From Leptospira ellinghausenii (GTDB lineage Bacteria; Spirochaetota; Leptospiria; Leptospirales; Leptospiraceae), in assembly GCF_003114815.1 (NCBI RefSeq), contig NZ_BFAZ01000005.1, forward strand, positions 62,001 through 126,000: a DNA stretch of 64,000 nucleotides, in the 5' to 3' direction. Position numbers and translations under genes: made by a program. This document shows positions 40,213 through 51,231 of this stretch, one piece after another (within the stretch, counting starts at the first letter, position 1; each line of letters starts with the position of its first letter). The notes below the pieces were generated by a model. It was not told where the DNA came from, made no database searches, and saw only the letters and a program-made list of their open reading frames with translations.

Positions 40213-41154
40213 ATGAACCACAAAGTTGTCATCATTGGATCAGGTCCTGCAGGACATACAGCAGCCATTTACGCGGCGAGAGCCAATTTAAACCCAGTGA
40301 TGTATGAAGGATTTATGGCAGGAGGTGTTGCCGCAGGTGGTCAACTCACAACCACAACAGAAGTGGAGAATTTCCCTGGTTTTCCAGAAGGGATCGATGG
40401 AACCAAACTCACCCAACTTTTCCGCGAGCAATCGGCAAAATACGGTACCACCATCCATACCCAAACCATTACCAAAGTCGATTTTTCCAAACGCCCTTTT
40501 ACCATTTGGTCTGATGACGAAGAAATCAAAGCAGAATCCATTATCATAGCGACAGGTGCAACCGCCAAACGTATGTTTGTAAAAGGAGAAGACGTATTTT
40601 GGCAACGTGGGATTTCCGCTTGTGCGGTTTGTGACGGTGCCCTTCCCATTTACCGAAACAAAGCTCTCGCGGTCGTGGGTGGTGGGGACTCGGCAGTCGA
40701 AGAAGCAAATCACCTGACAAAATTTGCCTCCAAAGTGTATCTTGTGGTAAGACGTGACCAACTCCGCGCTTCCCAAATCATGCAAAAACGTGCGATGGAA
40801 CACCCCAAAATTGAAATCCTCTGGAACCAAACGGTTGTGGAAGCAAAAGGTGGTGCTGGTGGTCTTACTTCCATTGTACTCGAAAGTACAAAAGACAAAT
40901 CCCAAAAAGACTTGGAAGTGGGTGGACTTTTTTATGCCATTGGACACGTTCCCAATACGGAAATTTTCAAAGGCCAATTGAATTTAGATGAAACAGGTTA
41001 TATCATCACAAAACCCGGAACCACACAAACCAATGTTGAAGGTGTATTTGCTGCAGGAGATGTTCAAGACAAAGTGTACAGACAAGCGATCACCGCCGCA
41101 GGTAGTGGTTGTATGGCCGCACTTGAAGCAGAACGCTGGTTAGAAGGTCATTAG
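40213..41154 (+). CDS. trxB: thioredoxin reductase
   Basis: This 313-residue flavoenzyme passes electrons from NADPH through FAD to thioredoxin. The FAD-binding [16 protein letters not shown] is at the N-terminus, the redox-active CAVCDG is near residue 138, the NADPH-binding [10 protein letters not shown] follows, and [13 protein letters not shown] is the second FAD motif. The length is standard. TTAGGAGAGAAT precedes the ATG. A strong terminator follows the gene, so it is probably monocistronic. Confidence 0.97.
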   Translation: MNHKVVIIGSGPAGHTAAIYAARANLNPVMYEGFMAGGVAAGGQLTTTTEVENFPGFPEGIDGTKLTQLFREQSAKYGTTIHTQTITKVDFSKRPFTIWSDDEEIKAESIIIATGATAKRMFVKGEDVFWQRGISACAVCDGALPIYRNKALAVVGGGDSAVEEANHLTKFASKVYLVVRRDQLRASQIMQKRAMEHPKIEILWNQTVVEAKGGAGGLTSIVLESTKDKSQKDLEVGGLFYAIGHVPNTEIFKGQLNLDETGYIITKPGTTQTNVEGVFAAGDVQDKVYRQAITAAGSGCMAALEAERWLEGH

Positions 41155-41184
41155 ACTTTAATCGTTTACTTTCCTTTGGAAGAG

Positions 41185-41224
41185 AAACCGATTTGGTAAT
41201 CAAATGCCAAATCGGTTTTTTTTT
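41185..41224 (+). terminator. rho-independent terminator of trxB
   Basis: A 12-bp stem (41185-41196 with 41207-41218) and a ten-base loop run into nine T residues on the plus strand, just beyond trxB and before the convergent gene's stop. Confidence 0.88.
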
Positions 41225-41227
41225 GAT

Positions 41228-42964
41228 TTAGTCCGAATACTGGACGGACTCTCTGTTGGAAAATAAAACCGAAGTTCCATTAGGTGCCACATATTGTTTT
41301 TTTCCATTTTCCCACTCTACGATGGTGTAATTGGATCCACGAAACACGATTTGGTTTCCAGGGAATACATTGGCTTCCCAACCATCTCCATACCAACGGT
41401 AATTTCCTTTTTTCCATAAGAAAAAATACGTTCCTTTGGGCCCTAAAAAATCCCCTTCTCGTTTTCCAGAAAAATCTTCAACATTTGCAACAAAGATTTT
41501 GTATAGGTGAGGAAGTTCCTCATATGATTTGATATCTTTCGCCGAATCTTTGATTGCAAAACCTTTCTCCAAAAAGGAAAAATATTCATTGGGAAGTTGT
41601 GGGTTCATGATTGTATACCCAGAAAGAGAGAGTGATTTTGTATCCTTTAAGATTTGAATTTTGTCTGTTTCAAATCGTTTTGTGCTCTCTTTCAAAATGG
41701 AATCAGCACTCACACCAGTTACTTTTTGTAAGGCGAGAGTCGATTCAAGTCCTAAACAAGTTTCTTTTTGGTAGGAAGTGATAGCGTCTTTTCCATACAC
41801 ATCATGGATGTGTTTGACTAAGATGGCACCAAAAAGATAAGGAATGTTGTCTTTGTATTTGGCGTCTAACAAAGATTTAAAGGACTTGGGTGCCTTATTT
41901 TCGCGGATTAATTTTTCTGTTTCCGCATAAACCCAAACACGTTTGCGGTCACTCATTCTAGATTCAATATAAGAGGCCAATCCTTCTTCAAACCAAGGAT
42001 CAAGGATTTCTTGGGAAGGTTGTGTTCCTGTTTCGGCTATGGTTTTTAAACAAGATACTTGTTCTGCGTTTCGTGTCAGTTTTTGGAGTACCATACTAAA
42101 ATTAACCCGTCGAAGGGAGTCGGCATCAAAATTTGGATTTCCCGATCGTTCTGGCATTTGTTCGCCGCAACACATAACGATGGCATCCTTACCCCCAAGT
42201 CCCAATTCCGTTTGGTTGGCTCCCGGAAGATCAAATCCTACATACTCTTTTGCAGTTGGGTAGTCATCAAAGAGTAGGACAGGAATTTTCCCACGATTTT
42301 CAAAACCAAATTCATTTTTTAAAATAGTAAATAGAGATTTTGTTTTGACTTCTTCACCAAACACACGTAAATACTCATTCCACTTATCCGAACCATAAAA
42401 AACAAGATTTCCTATCTCTAATTTTGGTTTTCCGAATTTGGATTCATTTACGAGGAGGTAGTTTTGAAACTCGAGAGGTTTTTGGTAAATGGTATCGTAT
42501 TCTTTTCGGTGGGAAATCCAATACTTTGTGATTTTGGAATTGTCTGGATAATTCCAAACGAGTGTCGGCGAACATCCATTACATGATGTAAGTGCAGGAG
42601 CAAAAACAAATCCAGTCCCAGTTGGAAAATCTAATTTAAAAATCCCAGTGGGCCATTCTGTAAACACACTGCCATCAGCCCGTTTCCATTGGTAATGGTT
42701 TTTAACCCATTGGTAGACTTCCCCCCCATCTGGTCCCAAATAATACCCTGGGGCTGCATCCAAAAATCCTAACTTCAAATCTTCCAGTTTTGGTTCTTGG
42801 AGTTTTTCGGATTGGAAAAAACTCGTTGGTGCGGTTTCTCCAAAATCAAAATACAAGACTTCTGCCCCACTCCCTCGTTTTAAAGGAACAGGTTTTCTCT
42901 CAGCATCAGAATAAAGGAAAGAACCAAGGAAGAAGGAAATTAGAAAAACAAGAGTACGTTTCAT
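41228..42964 (-). CDS. secreted protein related to gluzincin (peptidase MA-type) proteins, zinc motif lost
   Basis: The chosen ATG 42964 gives 578 residues with a clean signal peptide (MKRTLVFLISFFLGSFLYS). The C-terminal half reads like a gluzincin: a region before DPWFEEGLASYIES, the last being the usual second metal-binding Glu motif. Where HExxH is expected, the sequence reads VLQKLTRN (about residues 292-299), with neither His nor Glu. So the fold is likely kept but catalysis lost. An N-terminal EVYQWVKNHYQWKRADGSVF unit and C-terminal YYFFLWKKGNYRWYGDGWE-like units suggest repeats. The function is unknown. Confidence 0.6.
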   Translation of the reverse strand: MKRTLVFLISFFLGSFLYSDAERKPVPLKRGSGAEVLYFDFGETAPTSFFQSEKLQEPKLEDLKLGFLDAAPGYYLGPDGGEVYQWVKNHYQWKRADGSVFTEWPTGIFKLDFPTGTGFVFAPALTSCNGCSPTLVWNYPDNSKITKYWISHRKEYDTIYQKPLEFQNYLLVNESKFGKPKLEIGNLVFYGSDKWNEYLRVFGEEVKTKSLFTILKNEFGFENRGKIPVLLFDDYPTAKEYVGFDLPGANQTELGLGGKDAIVMCCGEQMPERSGNPNFDADSLRRVNFSMVLQKLTRNAEQVSCLKTIAETGTQPSQEILDPWFEEGLASYIESRMSDRKRVWVYAETEKLIRENKAPKSFKSLLDAKYKDNIPYLFGAILVKHIHDVYGKDAITSYQKETCLGLESTLALQKVTGVSADSILKESTKRFETDKIQILKDTKSLSLSGYTIMNPQLPNEYFSFLEKGFAIKDSAKDIKSYEELPHLYKIFVANVEDFSGKREGDFLGPKGTYFFLWKKGNYRWYGDGWEANVFPGNQIVFRGSNYTIVEWENGKKQYVAPNGTSVLFSNRESVQYSD

Positions 42965-42988
42965 AGGGACAAATCTCAATTGCCCCCA

Positions 42989-43017
42989 ATTTTGGTCTAA
43001 ATTTAGACCACTGTCAA
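42989..43017 (-). promoter_or_regulatory. sigma70-like promoter with an operator-like palindrome in its spacer
   Basis: On the minus strand TTGACA (43012-43017), a 17-base spacer and CAAAAT (42989-42994) form a promoter for the protease-like gene. The 18-base perfect palindrome TGGTCTAAATTTAGACCA (42993-43010) fills the spacer. A repressor bound there would block polymerase directly. It supports the ATG at 42964 as the start. Confidence 0.65.
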
Positions 43018-43024
43018 GAGGATT

Positions 43025-43513
43025 CTAAACAGCGTTTTGGTTTCGATAGGCGATGGCGATTTGGCCTGTTCTTGAAATTTCTCGGATCCCAAATGGTTTT
43101 AAAACCGCTATGATATTACTCACCTGACGTGAATTTCCTGAAAACTCAATGAGAAGGGAATCTTCTGTCATTTCTAAAATTTTCACATCAAATCCGTTAC
43201 AAATTGTAAGTGCTTCACTACGATTATTTTCACTGATGGAGAACGAAACAAGAACCAGTTCCCTTTGTACGGAACTCGCATACGCCATATCTTGTACTCT
43301 TAAAACATCAGGCAGTTTTAATAATTGGTTTTTCACCTGACCAACTACAAAATCATCTCCATTCAGGACAATTGTCATAGAAGACACTTCTGGGTTATCG
43401 GTAACACCAACAGCAATTGAATCAATGTTATACCCACGTCTTGTGAATAAACCTGAGACATGGCTCATGACACCTGGATGGTTATTGACTAATATACTCA
43501 GTGTATGTTTCAT
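43025..43513 (-). CDS. ilvN: acetolactate synthase small (regulatory) subunit
   Basis: This 162-residue protein is two ACT-like halves. [27 protein letters not shown] is the canonical N-terminal ACT motif that carries valine feedback inhibition. The C-terminal half has [16 protein letters not shown]. It binds and activates the large subunit. Its start overlaps the ilvB stop as ATGA, ensuring matched subunit synthesis. Length is typical of the short IlvN/IlvH type. Confidence 0.96.
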   Translation of the reverse strand: MKHTLSILVNNHPGVMSHVSGLFTRRGYNIDSIAVGVTDNPEVSSMTIVLNGDDFVVGQVKNQLLKLPDVLRVQDMAYASSVQRELVLVSFSISENNRSEALTICNGFDVKILEMTEDSLLIEFSGNSRQVSNIIAVLKPFGIREISRTGQIAIAYRNQNAV

Positions 43514-45216
43514 TTTTTCAATTTCCCCAAGTCTTTGAATTCGATGAGATCTTGTTGTGATTTACCAGCAGGGATCATAGGGAAAACTTTTTCTTCTGCA
43601 GGGATCATGACTTCAATGAGTGCTGAACCACTGTCTTTCAAAAAGAACTCTACCCCTTTATCAATCTCTGATTTTTTTTCAATCCTCATTGCTGGGATAT
43701 CATAAGCTTCGGCAAGTTTCACAAAGTTAGGATTATAAGACCATTGTGATTCACTAAAACGTTCTTCATAAAAAAGTTCCTGCCATTGGCGAACCATACC
43801 AAGAAAGTTATTATTAAAAAGTAAAATCTTAACACCTAACTTGGATTGTGCGATCGTTGCCAGTTCCTGGATACACATTTGGAAAGAACCATCTCCTGTG
43901 ACACAAATCACAGTTTTATCTGGGTTACCAAATTTGGCACCGATGGCCGCAGGTAATCCAAATCCCATTGTACCAAGGCCACCAGAAGTAAGCCATGTAT
44001 TCGGTTTATCAAAGAGATAATACTGTGCTGCCCACATTTGGTGTTGGCCAACATCGGTAGAAACAATGGCTTCACCTTTCGTTTTTGTATACACCCTGTT
44101 TAAGAAGTCTTGGGGTTTGATACTTTCGCCACTGTTGTCATAATCGAGTGGGTGATTTTGTTTGAGAGTTTGGATTCTGGAAATCCAACCTGTACGGTCT
44201 CCACCTTTTACAAAAGGAAGGATTTCACGAATGGCATCTTTCAAATCACCATGTAAAATATGGTCCACATTAATTCGTTTATTAAACTCTGCTGCATCAA
44301 TGTCCACATGGGCTCTCACAGCATTTGGTGCAAAGTCTTGGTATTTGGCAACACGGTCATCAAACCGAGCACCCAAATTGAGGATATAATCACATTCTAA
44401 CACGGCTTTGTTGGCATAAGCCGTTCCATGCATACCTAACATCCCTACAGAAAGTGTATGGGTTCCAGGAAAGGCACCTAGTCCCATGAGTGTCGTTGTC
44501 ACAGGTGCATTTGCTTTTTCAGCAAGGGCTTTGATTTCAGCAGAAGCAAAGGAATTGATCGCACCACCACCCACATAGAGTAACGGGCGTTTGGCTTGGT
44601 TTAGTGCATCCGCAAATTCTTGAGGATCCCCTTTTACCTTTGGTCTTTCATAATGATGAGGAGCAATTTTTAAAGCGGATGCTTTTCTTACGGAAGTTTT
44701 TTCCAATTGTACATCTTTTGGAAAATCGAGTAATACTGGGCCTGGTCGACCACCCATTGCGATTTTGATGGCTTCTTCAAAATGACGAGCAAGGTCATCA
44801 GCCTTTTTGATCAGTGCATTGTACTTTGTGATGGGGATTGTGATTCCAAAAATATCTGCTTCCTGGAAAGCATCGGTTCCAATGGCATCAGTGGATACCT
44901 GACCTGTGATAGCAAGAATGGGGATGGAATCCATTTTGGCATCAGTAAGACCAGTGATCAAATTGGTTGCTCCAGGTCCAGAAGTTGCGATACAAACACC
45001 TAACTTTCCTGTCGAACGAGCATACCCTTCAGCCATATGGATAGCACCTTGTTCATGGCGCACAAGGATGTGTTTGATTTTTTTACTATGATACAGTTCG
45101 TCGTAGAAAGGGAGAATGGCACCACCAGGGTATCCAAAGACAATTTCCACACCCGCTTCTTCCAATAATTCGACCATGAGCCGGCCGCCTGTAATTGCTT
45201 CGGTTGTAGATGTCAT
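43510..45216 (-). CDS. ilvB: acetolactate synthase large (catalytic) subunit
   Basis: This 568-residue ThDP enzyme catalyses the first common step of valine, leucine and isoleucine synthesis. The catalytic Glu is in the N-terminal domain ([19 protein letters not shown]). The FAD-binding middle domain follows, and the ThDP motif [17 protein letters not shown] runs into [12 protein letters not shown]. Signatures and length match AHAS rather than related oxidases. It is followed by ilvN with a 4-base overlap. Confidence 0.97.
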   Translation of the reverse strand: MTSTTEAITGGRLMVELLEEAGVEIVFGYPGGAILPFYDELYHSKKIKHILVRHEQGAIHMAEGYARSTGKLGVCIATSGPGATNLITGLTDAKMDSIPILAITGQVSTDAIGTDAFQEADIFGITIPITKYNALIKKADDLARHFEEAIKIAMGGRPGPVLLDFPKDVQLEKTSVRKASALKIAPHHYERPKVKGDPQEFADALNQAKRPLLYVGGGAINSFASAEIKALAEKANAPVTTTLMGLGAFPGTHTLSVGMLGMHGTAYANKAVLECDYILNLGARFDDRVAKYQDFAPNAVRAHVDIDAAEFNKRINVDHILHGDLKDAIREILPFVKGGDRTGWISRIQTLKQNHPLDYDNSGESIKPQDFLNRVYTKTKGEAIVSTDVGQHQMWAAQYYLFDKPNTWLTSGGLGTMGFGLPAAIGAKFGNPDKTVICVTGDGSFQMCIQELATIAQSKLGVKILLFNNNFLGMVRQWQELFYEERFSESQWSYNPNFVKLAEAYDIPAMRIEKKSEIDKGVEFFLKDSGSALIEVMIPAEEKVFPMIPAGKSQQDLIEFKDLGKLKK

Positions 45217-45329
45217 ACGTATCCCCCCTCATTGTCATTTCTGCAAAAAAGAGCCTGGTGTCAATGTTCTCACGTTTTTGAGTCGATTTTTACTGTCTAA
45301 AAAGGAATGCTGAAAATTGGACAGAGAAA

Positions 45330-46436
45330 ATGGAAAACGCCGAGATTGAAAAAACACAAGAAGATGAAAAATTCACAAAAATAAAAGCTCTTGCAAAAGA
45401 AGCTTATCGTTTTCTCGACCAAGGTCGCTTCAAAGAAGCAAAAGAACGATTAGACATATTACTTGATGAAGATCCTTCCAATACCTATGGACTTGTTGGC
45501 CTTGGTGATTATTATGCCAAAACAAAACAACCAGAACAAGCCATCCAATACTATCGAAAATGTTTGAGTGGAGATACCACAAATAAGTTTTCCCTTATGG
45601 GACTTATGAATGCCTACCGAGATCTCAATAGTTTAAAAAGAATCATCGAAGTTGCGGAAGAATTTCACCACATAACAATCACAGATGCAAGTATTTTATC
45701 TAGAGTTGCTGATGCCCACAGGAAGTTAAAAAACTTCAAAGAATCAGAAGTGTATTATATGGAAGCTCTGCAAATCAATCCAAACGACCAATATGTCATT
45801 GTAGGACTTGGGCATTTGTATTTTGCATGCCAACGGTATGCAGATGCGATTTTGTGGTGGGAAAAACTTCTGAGTAGCCAACCAAATAATATTAAAATCC
45901 TAACTGAAATTGGCAATAGTTACCGTAAGATCAAAGATTTTGATAAAGCAATTCTTTACTACGAACGTGCCAAAAATCTAGATCCAAAAAACTTTTTTGC
46001 TCTTTATGGTCTTGCCGAGTCTTACCGAGGGAAAAAAGATTTTAAAACTGCAATCACTCATTGGGAAAAAATCCTTGAGTCCGATCCTGAAAACAAACTC
46101 ATTATCAACCGTTATGCGGACTCTCTCAGGGGTCTTGGTAACTACGACAAAGCTCTCGAATGTTTTAATAAAATTCTCGCGAGTGGCGATGATTACTTTG
46201 CACTTCTCGGAAAAGCTGCCGCATTACGACTCATTGGTGACCTCGAAAAAGCAGAAGAAATTTATTTAGGACTGCTAACCAAATCTCCAAATGATCCAAG
46301 ACCAGCACTGGAACTTTCTGATCTTTGGGACATTATGGGAAAAAAAACACAGGCCATCAAACTTCTAGAAGATTTAGCAAAGAAAAATCCATCCAACGAA
46401 GCGATTCGCGAACGGATTGAGTATTTAAAAGATTAG
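45330..46436 (+). CDS. cytoplasmic TPR-repeat protein
   Basis: This 368-residue protein is almost entirely TPR: about nine or ten 34-residue units, for example [20 protein letters not shown] and [22 protein letters not shown]. No signal peptide or catalytic domain is seen. TPR arrays act as protein-docking scaffolds; no partner is suggested by the neighbours. It is divergent from ilvB (about 113 bases apart), and its last 4 bases overlap the convergent MFS gene. Confidence 0.9.
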   Translation: MENAEIEKTQEDEKFTKIKALAKEAYRFLDQGRFKEAKERLDILLDEDPSNTYGLVGLGDYYAKTKQPEQAIQYYRKCLSGDTTNKFSLMGLMNAYRDLNSLKRIIEVAEEFHHITITDASILSRVADAHRKLKNFKESEVYYMEALQINPNDQYVIVGLGHLYFACQRYADAILWWEKLLSSQPNNIKILTEIGNSYRKIKDFDKAILYYERAKNLDPKNFFALYGLAESYRGKKDFKTAITHWEKILESDPENKLIINRYADSLRGLGNYDKALECFNKILASGDDYFALLGKAAALRLIGDLEKAEEIYLGLLTKSPNDPRPALELSDLWDIMGKKTQAIKLLEDLAKKNPSNEAIRERIEYLKD

Positions 46437-47611
46437 GAATAATATCTTTCCCCTATTGGTATGAATTTGAGATACATCCATACCAATAAGGCAAACATTC
46501 CTGTTACTAAAAAAGTAACACCTGCTCCAAAGGTAAACCAAATCCAACCAGCAATCAGACTTGCAAAAAAAGTAGCAAAACTCTGTAACCCAGTGAACAT
46601 ACCAATGGCAGTCCCTACTTCTTCGGAAGGTACAAGATTACTAATCCAAGCTTTTCCAATTCCTTCAGTTGCACTTGCAAAAAGACCGTATAAAAAAAAG
46701 GCAAATACAATCCAAACCACAGTTTGGAAGGTTCCCATGATCCAATAAACAAGGATGAACATAAAAATTCCGAATAAAAACATTCGTTTGAGTCCCAAAC
46801 GATCCGCCAATATCCCAAATGGATAAGCAAAGATGGCATACACTAAATTATAAAAAATATAAATCCCAATGACTGTCGTGTCAGTGAGCCCCACTTCTTT
46901 TGCTTTCAGGATCAAAAAAACATCGGAACTATTCCACAAAGCAAAAACAAGTAATCCAAAAACTAACTTTCGATAATTGGAATTTGTCTGTTTCCAATAC
47001 GAAAGATAGGAAAACAAACTAGTTATTTTTCGCATTTGTTTTGTTTGGTTTTCCTTTTCTTTTAATAAAAAAGTTAGTCCTACCGAAATGAAACCTGGCA
47101 CAATTGCAAAATAAAACAAATATACATATTGATTGGGATAGATTGCCAAAAAGATAAGTGCGATGCTTGGACCAATCACGGCACCAAGTGTATCAAAGGA
47201 ACGGTGGAATCCAAAAATCTGTGCTTTTGAGGAAGCAGTGGTTTCTTCTGATAATAAAGCGTCGCGAGCTCCAGTGCGAACCCCCTTTCCAATCCGATCC
47301 ATTGTACGGGAAAAAAAGACAAGGTATGGCAATCGACTGATTGCTAACAAGGGTTTGGAGATAGCACTTAGTGCATAACCAAATCGCACAAAAGGAACTC
47401 GTTTTCCTTGGATATCCGAGAGATTTCCGAAGTATCCTTTACTATAACCAGCGACAAACTCGGCGACCCCTTCCAATAATCCAATGAAGAGGATCGAATA
47501 ACCAATGGACTTTAGGTAAATTGGCAAAATTGGGTATAACATTTCGCTTGCGATATCTGTAAAAAGACTCACAAGCGAGAGTATCCAAACTGTTTTGGAA
47601 ATTGTTTTCAA
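46433..47611 (-). CDS. major facilitator superfamily transporter
   Basis: This 392-residue protein has twelve predicted membrane helices. The N-terminus reads [23 protein letters not shown], and [20 protein letters not shown] holds the charged loop of the family. The length is typical. The substrate cannot be predicted; similar small MFS proteins are often drug or metabolite exporters. There are no operon partners: the TPR gene converges from the left and the P83/100 gene lies upstream with about 88 bases between. Confidence 0.86.
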   Translation of the reverse strand: MKTISKTVWILSLVSLFTDIASEMLYPILPIYLKSIGYSILFIGLLEGVAEFVAGYSKGYFGNLSDIQGKRVPFVRFGYALSAISKPLLAISRLPYLVFFSRTMDRIGKGVRTGARDALLSEETTASSKAQIFGFHRSFDTLGAVIGPSIALIFLAIYPNQYVYLFYFAIVPGFISVGLTFLLKEKENQTKQMRKITSLFSYLSYWKQTNSNYRKLVFGLLVFALWNSSDVFLILKAKEVGLTDTTVIGIYIFYNLVYAIFAYPFGILADRLGLKRMFLFGIFMFILVYWIMGTFQTVVWIVFAFFLYGLFASATEGIGKAWISNLVPSEEVGTAIGMFTGLQSFATFFASLIAGWIWFTFGAGVTFLVTGMFALLVWMYLKFIPIGERYYS

Positions 47612-47699
47612 ATTTTTAGAGAACCTGCCAGTCCATAAGAATGTTTCCGGTTAGGTAACACGCTTATGAAACTGGATGGAAAAGAATCAGCAACACTCC

Positions 47700-49379
47700 T
47701 TACGGAGCAATGGTTTTGAGTAAACTTAAGTCTTCTTTTTTGAAGACTTTAATCGTTGTTTTGTCTCCTTCTTTTGGTTTTCCGGTTACGTAAATTTTAT
47801 CTCCAAAAAATGTGAGTTCCGAATTTTCTTCGACTGGTTCTTCTGTCCGTTTTTCAAACGTTAGATCTGATTTAAAACGTGATACATGGTATTTGTCTTT
47901 CACCTTTTCAATCACATAAATTTTGTCTTCACGATTGATCATAGGTGTTCGCCAGAAAATATCCGCTGATTCACTTGTCTTTTTTACACCTAATTTATCT
48001 GGATCAAGTAACACGAGTTTGTGTTTGCGAGTTTCTACTTTTTCTCCATCATAACCAAGCACAAGTACCCCTTGGTTTGCAATTTCTTTAAACTCCTTAG
48101 AACATATATTATTGTAAGGACTTTTGAATAAAGCATCATCTTTTGCTGGATCAATGGCCCAAAGTTCATTGGAATAGTGACCGTCTGTATCATATTTGAT
48201 AAACTTCATAAAAAGGATTTTGTTGTTCACAACATTATCACTTTGTTCTTCTTTTTTCTTCAGTTCTTCTTTGGTTTGTGCGAGTTCTGTTTTTAATTCT
48301 TCAACTTTCGCTTCTACCTTTTGAACCGTGTCATCTTTTTTTGCACCATCACTTGAAGTAGTGGTTCCTGTTCTTGCTTCTTCTTTTTTAGCAAGTTGCT
48401 CTTCTTTTTTGTTTAGTTCTTCTTTTTTTGCTTCGACTGCTTGGGATTTCTCGTCAGTTTGTTTTTTCTCTTGTTCGATCTTTTTGACTTCTTCCGTTTT
48501 TTTCTCGATCTCGGCTTTATTTTTTACAGGATCTTTTTTCAGTTCATTCAGACTTGCGACGGCTTCCGCTTCTTGTTTTTTAAGAGCTTCTTTTTTGTCT
48601 TGGAGATCCTTACCTTCTTTGGACACTTCGTCTTTTTTATCTTGCAAAACCTTTTTTTCATCTTTGATTTTATCAGTTTGCAACTTGTCCATTTTTTTGG
48701 CTTCGTCTTCCATCTTTTGTTTGGTGGCAGGATCTTTTTCTTTGTCTTTCACCGTACGATTTACATCTTTTTCCAATTCATCAGTGGTAACATCTTTTCC
48801 GTTGTCTTTTAAGATATTCCCTTCAATGGGAATGATGATTTGTGTTTTGCCTGGCCAGTTTTTATAAACAGTATCAATCCCCAATTTATCAGGGGATGTA
48901 ACTTCCATTACACCAGAAGTGTATTTTTTTCCAAAAAATTTGGCATCCTTTCTGTGAGTTGCATTGTAGTACAAAATGTACTGAGCGAGTGTCTCAGCAT
49001 TACCTACTTTGTATTGAAAAGACTTTTCAATGTAAGAAGCAAGGATCCTCGCAATGGAGTTGATATGATCAAAACTTTGGGATTCAGAGATAATTAGGAT
49101 ATCGGCTCCGAGTTTTCCATCAGCACCAGGTAAAATCCTTTGGATTTTTACCCCATCCACAGTTGCCGAATTTTCCTTGGCCAAGGTTTCTGCGAGTTTT
49201 TTACCCGTTTCCGTGTTTTCTTGGATGATGTCGTCCGAAGCCTTACGTAGGGAACGGTTGATGAATTCAATTTTTTTGGATCCCTTGATTTCGGATTCAC
49301 CGAGAGGGGCTTTGGATTGGGCTGTCAGTGAAAAACCGACAACAATTAGACAGATGATGATGGAACGAGAGATTCTCAT
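47700..49379 (-). CDS. P83/100-family secreted protein with long coiled coil
   Basis: This 559-residue protein has a signal peptide (cleavage near LTAQSKA). The N-terminal domain (about 30-195) includes ADILIISESQSFDHINSIARILASYIEKSFQYK and QYILYYNATHRKDAKFF. A Lys/Glu-rich coiled coil (about 225-375) follows. The C-terminal domain (about 385-559) is beta-rich with FMKFIKYDTDGHYSNELWAI. The layout matches the spirochaete P83/100 antigen family (Borrelia p83/100, a Lyme antigen), which is periplasm- or membrane-associated with unknown function. Confidence 0.82.
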   Translation of the reverse strand: MRISRSIIICLIVVGFSLTAQSKAPLGESEIKGSKKIEFINRSLRKASDDIIQENTETGKKLAETLAKENSATVDGVKIQRILPGADGKLGADILIISESQSFDHINSIARILASYIEKSFQYKVGNAETLAQYILYYNATHRKDAKFFGKKYTSGVMEVTSPDKLGIDTVYKNWPGKTQIIIPIEGNILKDNGKDVTTDELEKDVNRTVKDKEKDPATKQKMEDEAKKMDKLQTDKIKDEKKVLQDKKDEVSKEGKDLQDKKEALKKQEAEAVASLNELKKDPVKNKAEIEKKTEEVKKIEQEKKQTDEKSQAVEAKKEELNKKEEQLAKKEEARTGTTTSSDGAKKDDTVQKVEAKVEELKTELAQTKEELKKKEEQSDNVVNNKILFMKFIKYDTDGHYSNELWAIDPAKDDALFKSPYNNICSKEFKEIANQGVLVLGYDGEKVETRKHKLVLLDPDKLGVKKTSESADIFWRTPMINREDKIYVIEKVKDKYHVSRFKSDLTFEKRTEEPVEENSELTFFGDKIYVTGKPKEGDKTTIKVFKKEDLSLLKTIAP

Positions 49380-49502
49380 TGTTTCCTCACGAAATTAGGT
49401 TTCAGATGCCCACAAGATTAACAACCTTTCCGATTCTGCAAAGCAAGTTTTCGAATAAAAATCTATTTACCAGGGGCTGGACATTCAAAATTCTGTGGGA
49501 GA

Positions 49503-50600
49503 ATGCCTACGTTTACACACAGAATCTACAATTTTAATGCAGGTCCCGCCATGCTCCCTACCGAGGTCATGGAAGAGGCTCAGTCTGAATTCCTCAATTT
49601 TAGAGGAACTGGTATGTCTGTTATGGAAATGAGCCATAGAGAAAAACATTTCCAGACCATTTTAGATGAATCCGTTGCTGATTTACGAGAACTCTTAAAC
49701 CTACCATCTCGTTATGCGGTCGTTTATTTTCCAGGTGGAGCGACATTACAATTTTCAGCGATTCCTTTTAATTATTTAGAATCTGGTGATTCAGCCGATT
49801 TCGCAGTAACTGGCGTTTGGGCAAAAAAAGCCTTCGAAGAAGCCAAAAAATTCTACCCAAATGTAAAATCCATCTTCAATGGAGCTGATTCCAAATACAT
49901 GGAACTTCCAACCATCACGGACGCTTCTGTCAATGATGGTGCAAAGTATGTGTACATCACTTCCAATAATACAATTTATGGGACAAGATACAAAACTTTT
50001 CCCAAATTGAAAAAAGCTCCCCTCATTGCAGACATGACAAGTGAGTTACTCAGTCGTAAACTTCCAATCGATGATTTTTCTGTCATTTTTGCGGGAGCTC
50101 AAAAAAACATAGGCCCATCTGGACTCACCGTTGTGATTTATGATAAGGAAAAACTGGGAAAAGTTTCTCATGCAATTCCCAACCTTATGAATTTTGAATT
50201 GATGGAAAAAAACGGCTCTCTTTATAACACACCACCTACCTATTCCATTTACATTGCAGGACTCGTTTACAAATACCTAAAACGGAAAGGTGGACTTTCT
50301 GTTATGGAAGAAATCAATGAAAGAAAAGCAAAAAAATTGTACGATGCCATTGATGCTTCTTCTTTATTTTATGCCCCTGTACCAGAGGCTTTTCGTTCTG
50401 CAATGAATGTAGTGTTTCGAAGCCATAATGACAGTTTAGATTCCAAATTTTTGTCACTTGCCGAAGAACAAGGGTTTGCTGGCCTAAAAGGATACCGTGA
50501 GGTAGGTGGATTTAGAGCAAGTATCTACAATGCAATGCCAGAAGAAGGTGTGGATGCACTTGTATCCTTTATCAAAGAGTTTGAAAGGACAAATGGTTAA
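49503..50600 (+). CDS. serC: phosphoserine aminotransferase
   Basis: This 365-residue PLP enzyme makes phosphoserine from 3-phosphohydroxypyruvate. The N-terminus YNFNAGPAMLPTEVM and HREKHFQTI are typical, VYITSNNTIYGTRY binds phosphate, and the PLP Lys is in FAGAQKNIGPSG. The C-terminal KGYREVGGFRASIYNAM is conserved in the family. A GGGAGA ribosome site lies just before the ATG. It is first of a chain of overlapping genes to 53.3 kb. Confidence 0.97.
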   Translation: MPTFTHRIYNFNAGPAMLPTEVMEEAQSEFLNFRGTGMSVMEMSHREKHFQTILDESVADLRELLNLPSRYAVVYFPGGATLQFSAIPFNYLESGDSADFAVTGVWAKKAFEEAKKFYPNVKSIFNGADSKYMELPTITDASVNDGAKYVYITSNNTIYGTRYKTFPKLKKAPLIADMTSELLSRKLPIDDFSVIFAGAQKNIGPSGLTVVIYDKEKLGKVSHAIPNLMNFELMEKNGSLYNTPPTYSIYIAGLVYKYLKRKGGLSVMEEINERKAKKLYDAIDASSLFYAPVPEAFRSAMNVVFRSHNDSLDSKFLSLAEEQGFAGLKGYREVGGFRASIYNAMPEEGVDALVSFIKEFERTNG

Positions 50601-51231
50601 ATTAGGATTAGGGATATTTTTCTGCCTCACGACAGGTGTTCTCTATGCACATTCTGTTTGGATTCCTGAAGGAAATTATGGCTGGGAAGAAGCAAAACAA
50701 TGTTATGTGACTTTGCAAAAAGAAATTCCGCCAAAAGCCATTAGCCCTGACATCCAAAATTTGGATCGAACCAAAATGGCTATTTTTGCTAGAGAATCAG
50801 CGGAACTTAGAATCAACTCATTAGATTGTATCAAAGCTTCGATCACACTTCCCGAAAAAGATTCCAATTTGGGAGAACTGTTAACACCATCACTTCTTTC
50901 TGGACTCAAATGGGAAGAATCCTATTTCCAAATAGAATGGAGGATCCTTCTTTCTGAAAATAGAACCTATCCTCTTACTCCCAGTGAGATTCTGGTCGCC
51001 AAACAATGGCTAGAGTCTCATAACGAAATCAAACAAGAAATTTTCGCACTGACAATTGAATATTTATCCGAAAAAAATCCAAGTTCCAAACGTGAAAGGT
51101 ATTTAGACCTATTCACTGGTTATTATGGAAGTTTGCTCCGAGAGAGAGATAAGTTTCTACTCTCCCTTTCGGTCGAAAGTTACACGTCTTACACCGATGC
51201 CCTAAAACAAAGAAAGGAAAAATCCGAATGA
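50593..51231 (+). CDS. secreted protein of unknown function
   Basis: ATG 50593, preceded by AAAGGA, gives 212 residues and overlaps the serC stop by 8 bases; an in-frame ATG at 50506 lies inside serC and lacks a signal peptide. The chosen start yields a clear signal peptide (cleavage near VLYAHS). The mature part is helical and charged with two Cys (about residues 37 and 77). I do not recognise the family. It overlaps rpiB by 4 bases (ATGA). Confidence 0.7.
   Translation: MVKLGLGIFFCLTTGVLYAHSVWIPEGNYGWEEAKQCYVTLQKEIPPKAISPDIQNLDRTKMAIFARESAELRINSLDCIKASITLPEKDSNLGELLTPSLLSGLKWEESYFQIEWRILLSENRTYPLTPSEILVAKQWLESHNEIKQEIFALTIEYLSEKNPSSKRERYLDLFTGYYGSLLRERDKFLLSLSVESYTSYTDALKQRKEKSE

Noticed and set aside
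45217..45329. Possible leader or promoter before ilvB
   Set aside because: A TTGACA is present at 45259-45264 but no -10 of acceptable match at 16-18 bases; no leader peptide or attenuator hairpin was seen.
47700..49379. Antisense frames of 120-180 codons opposite the P83/100 gene
   Set aside because: They arise from Lys/Glu-rich codon bias on the other strand; they read Phe/Ser-rich low-complexity and have no start signal.
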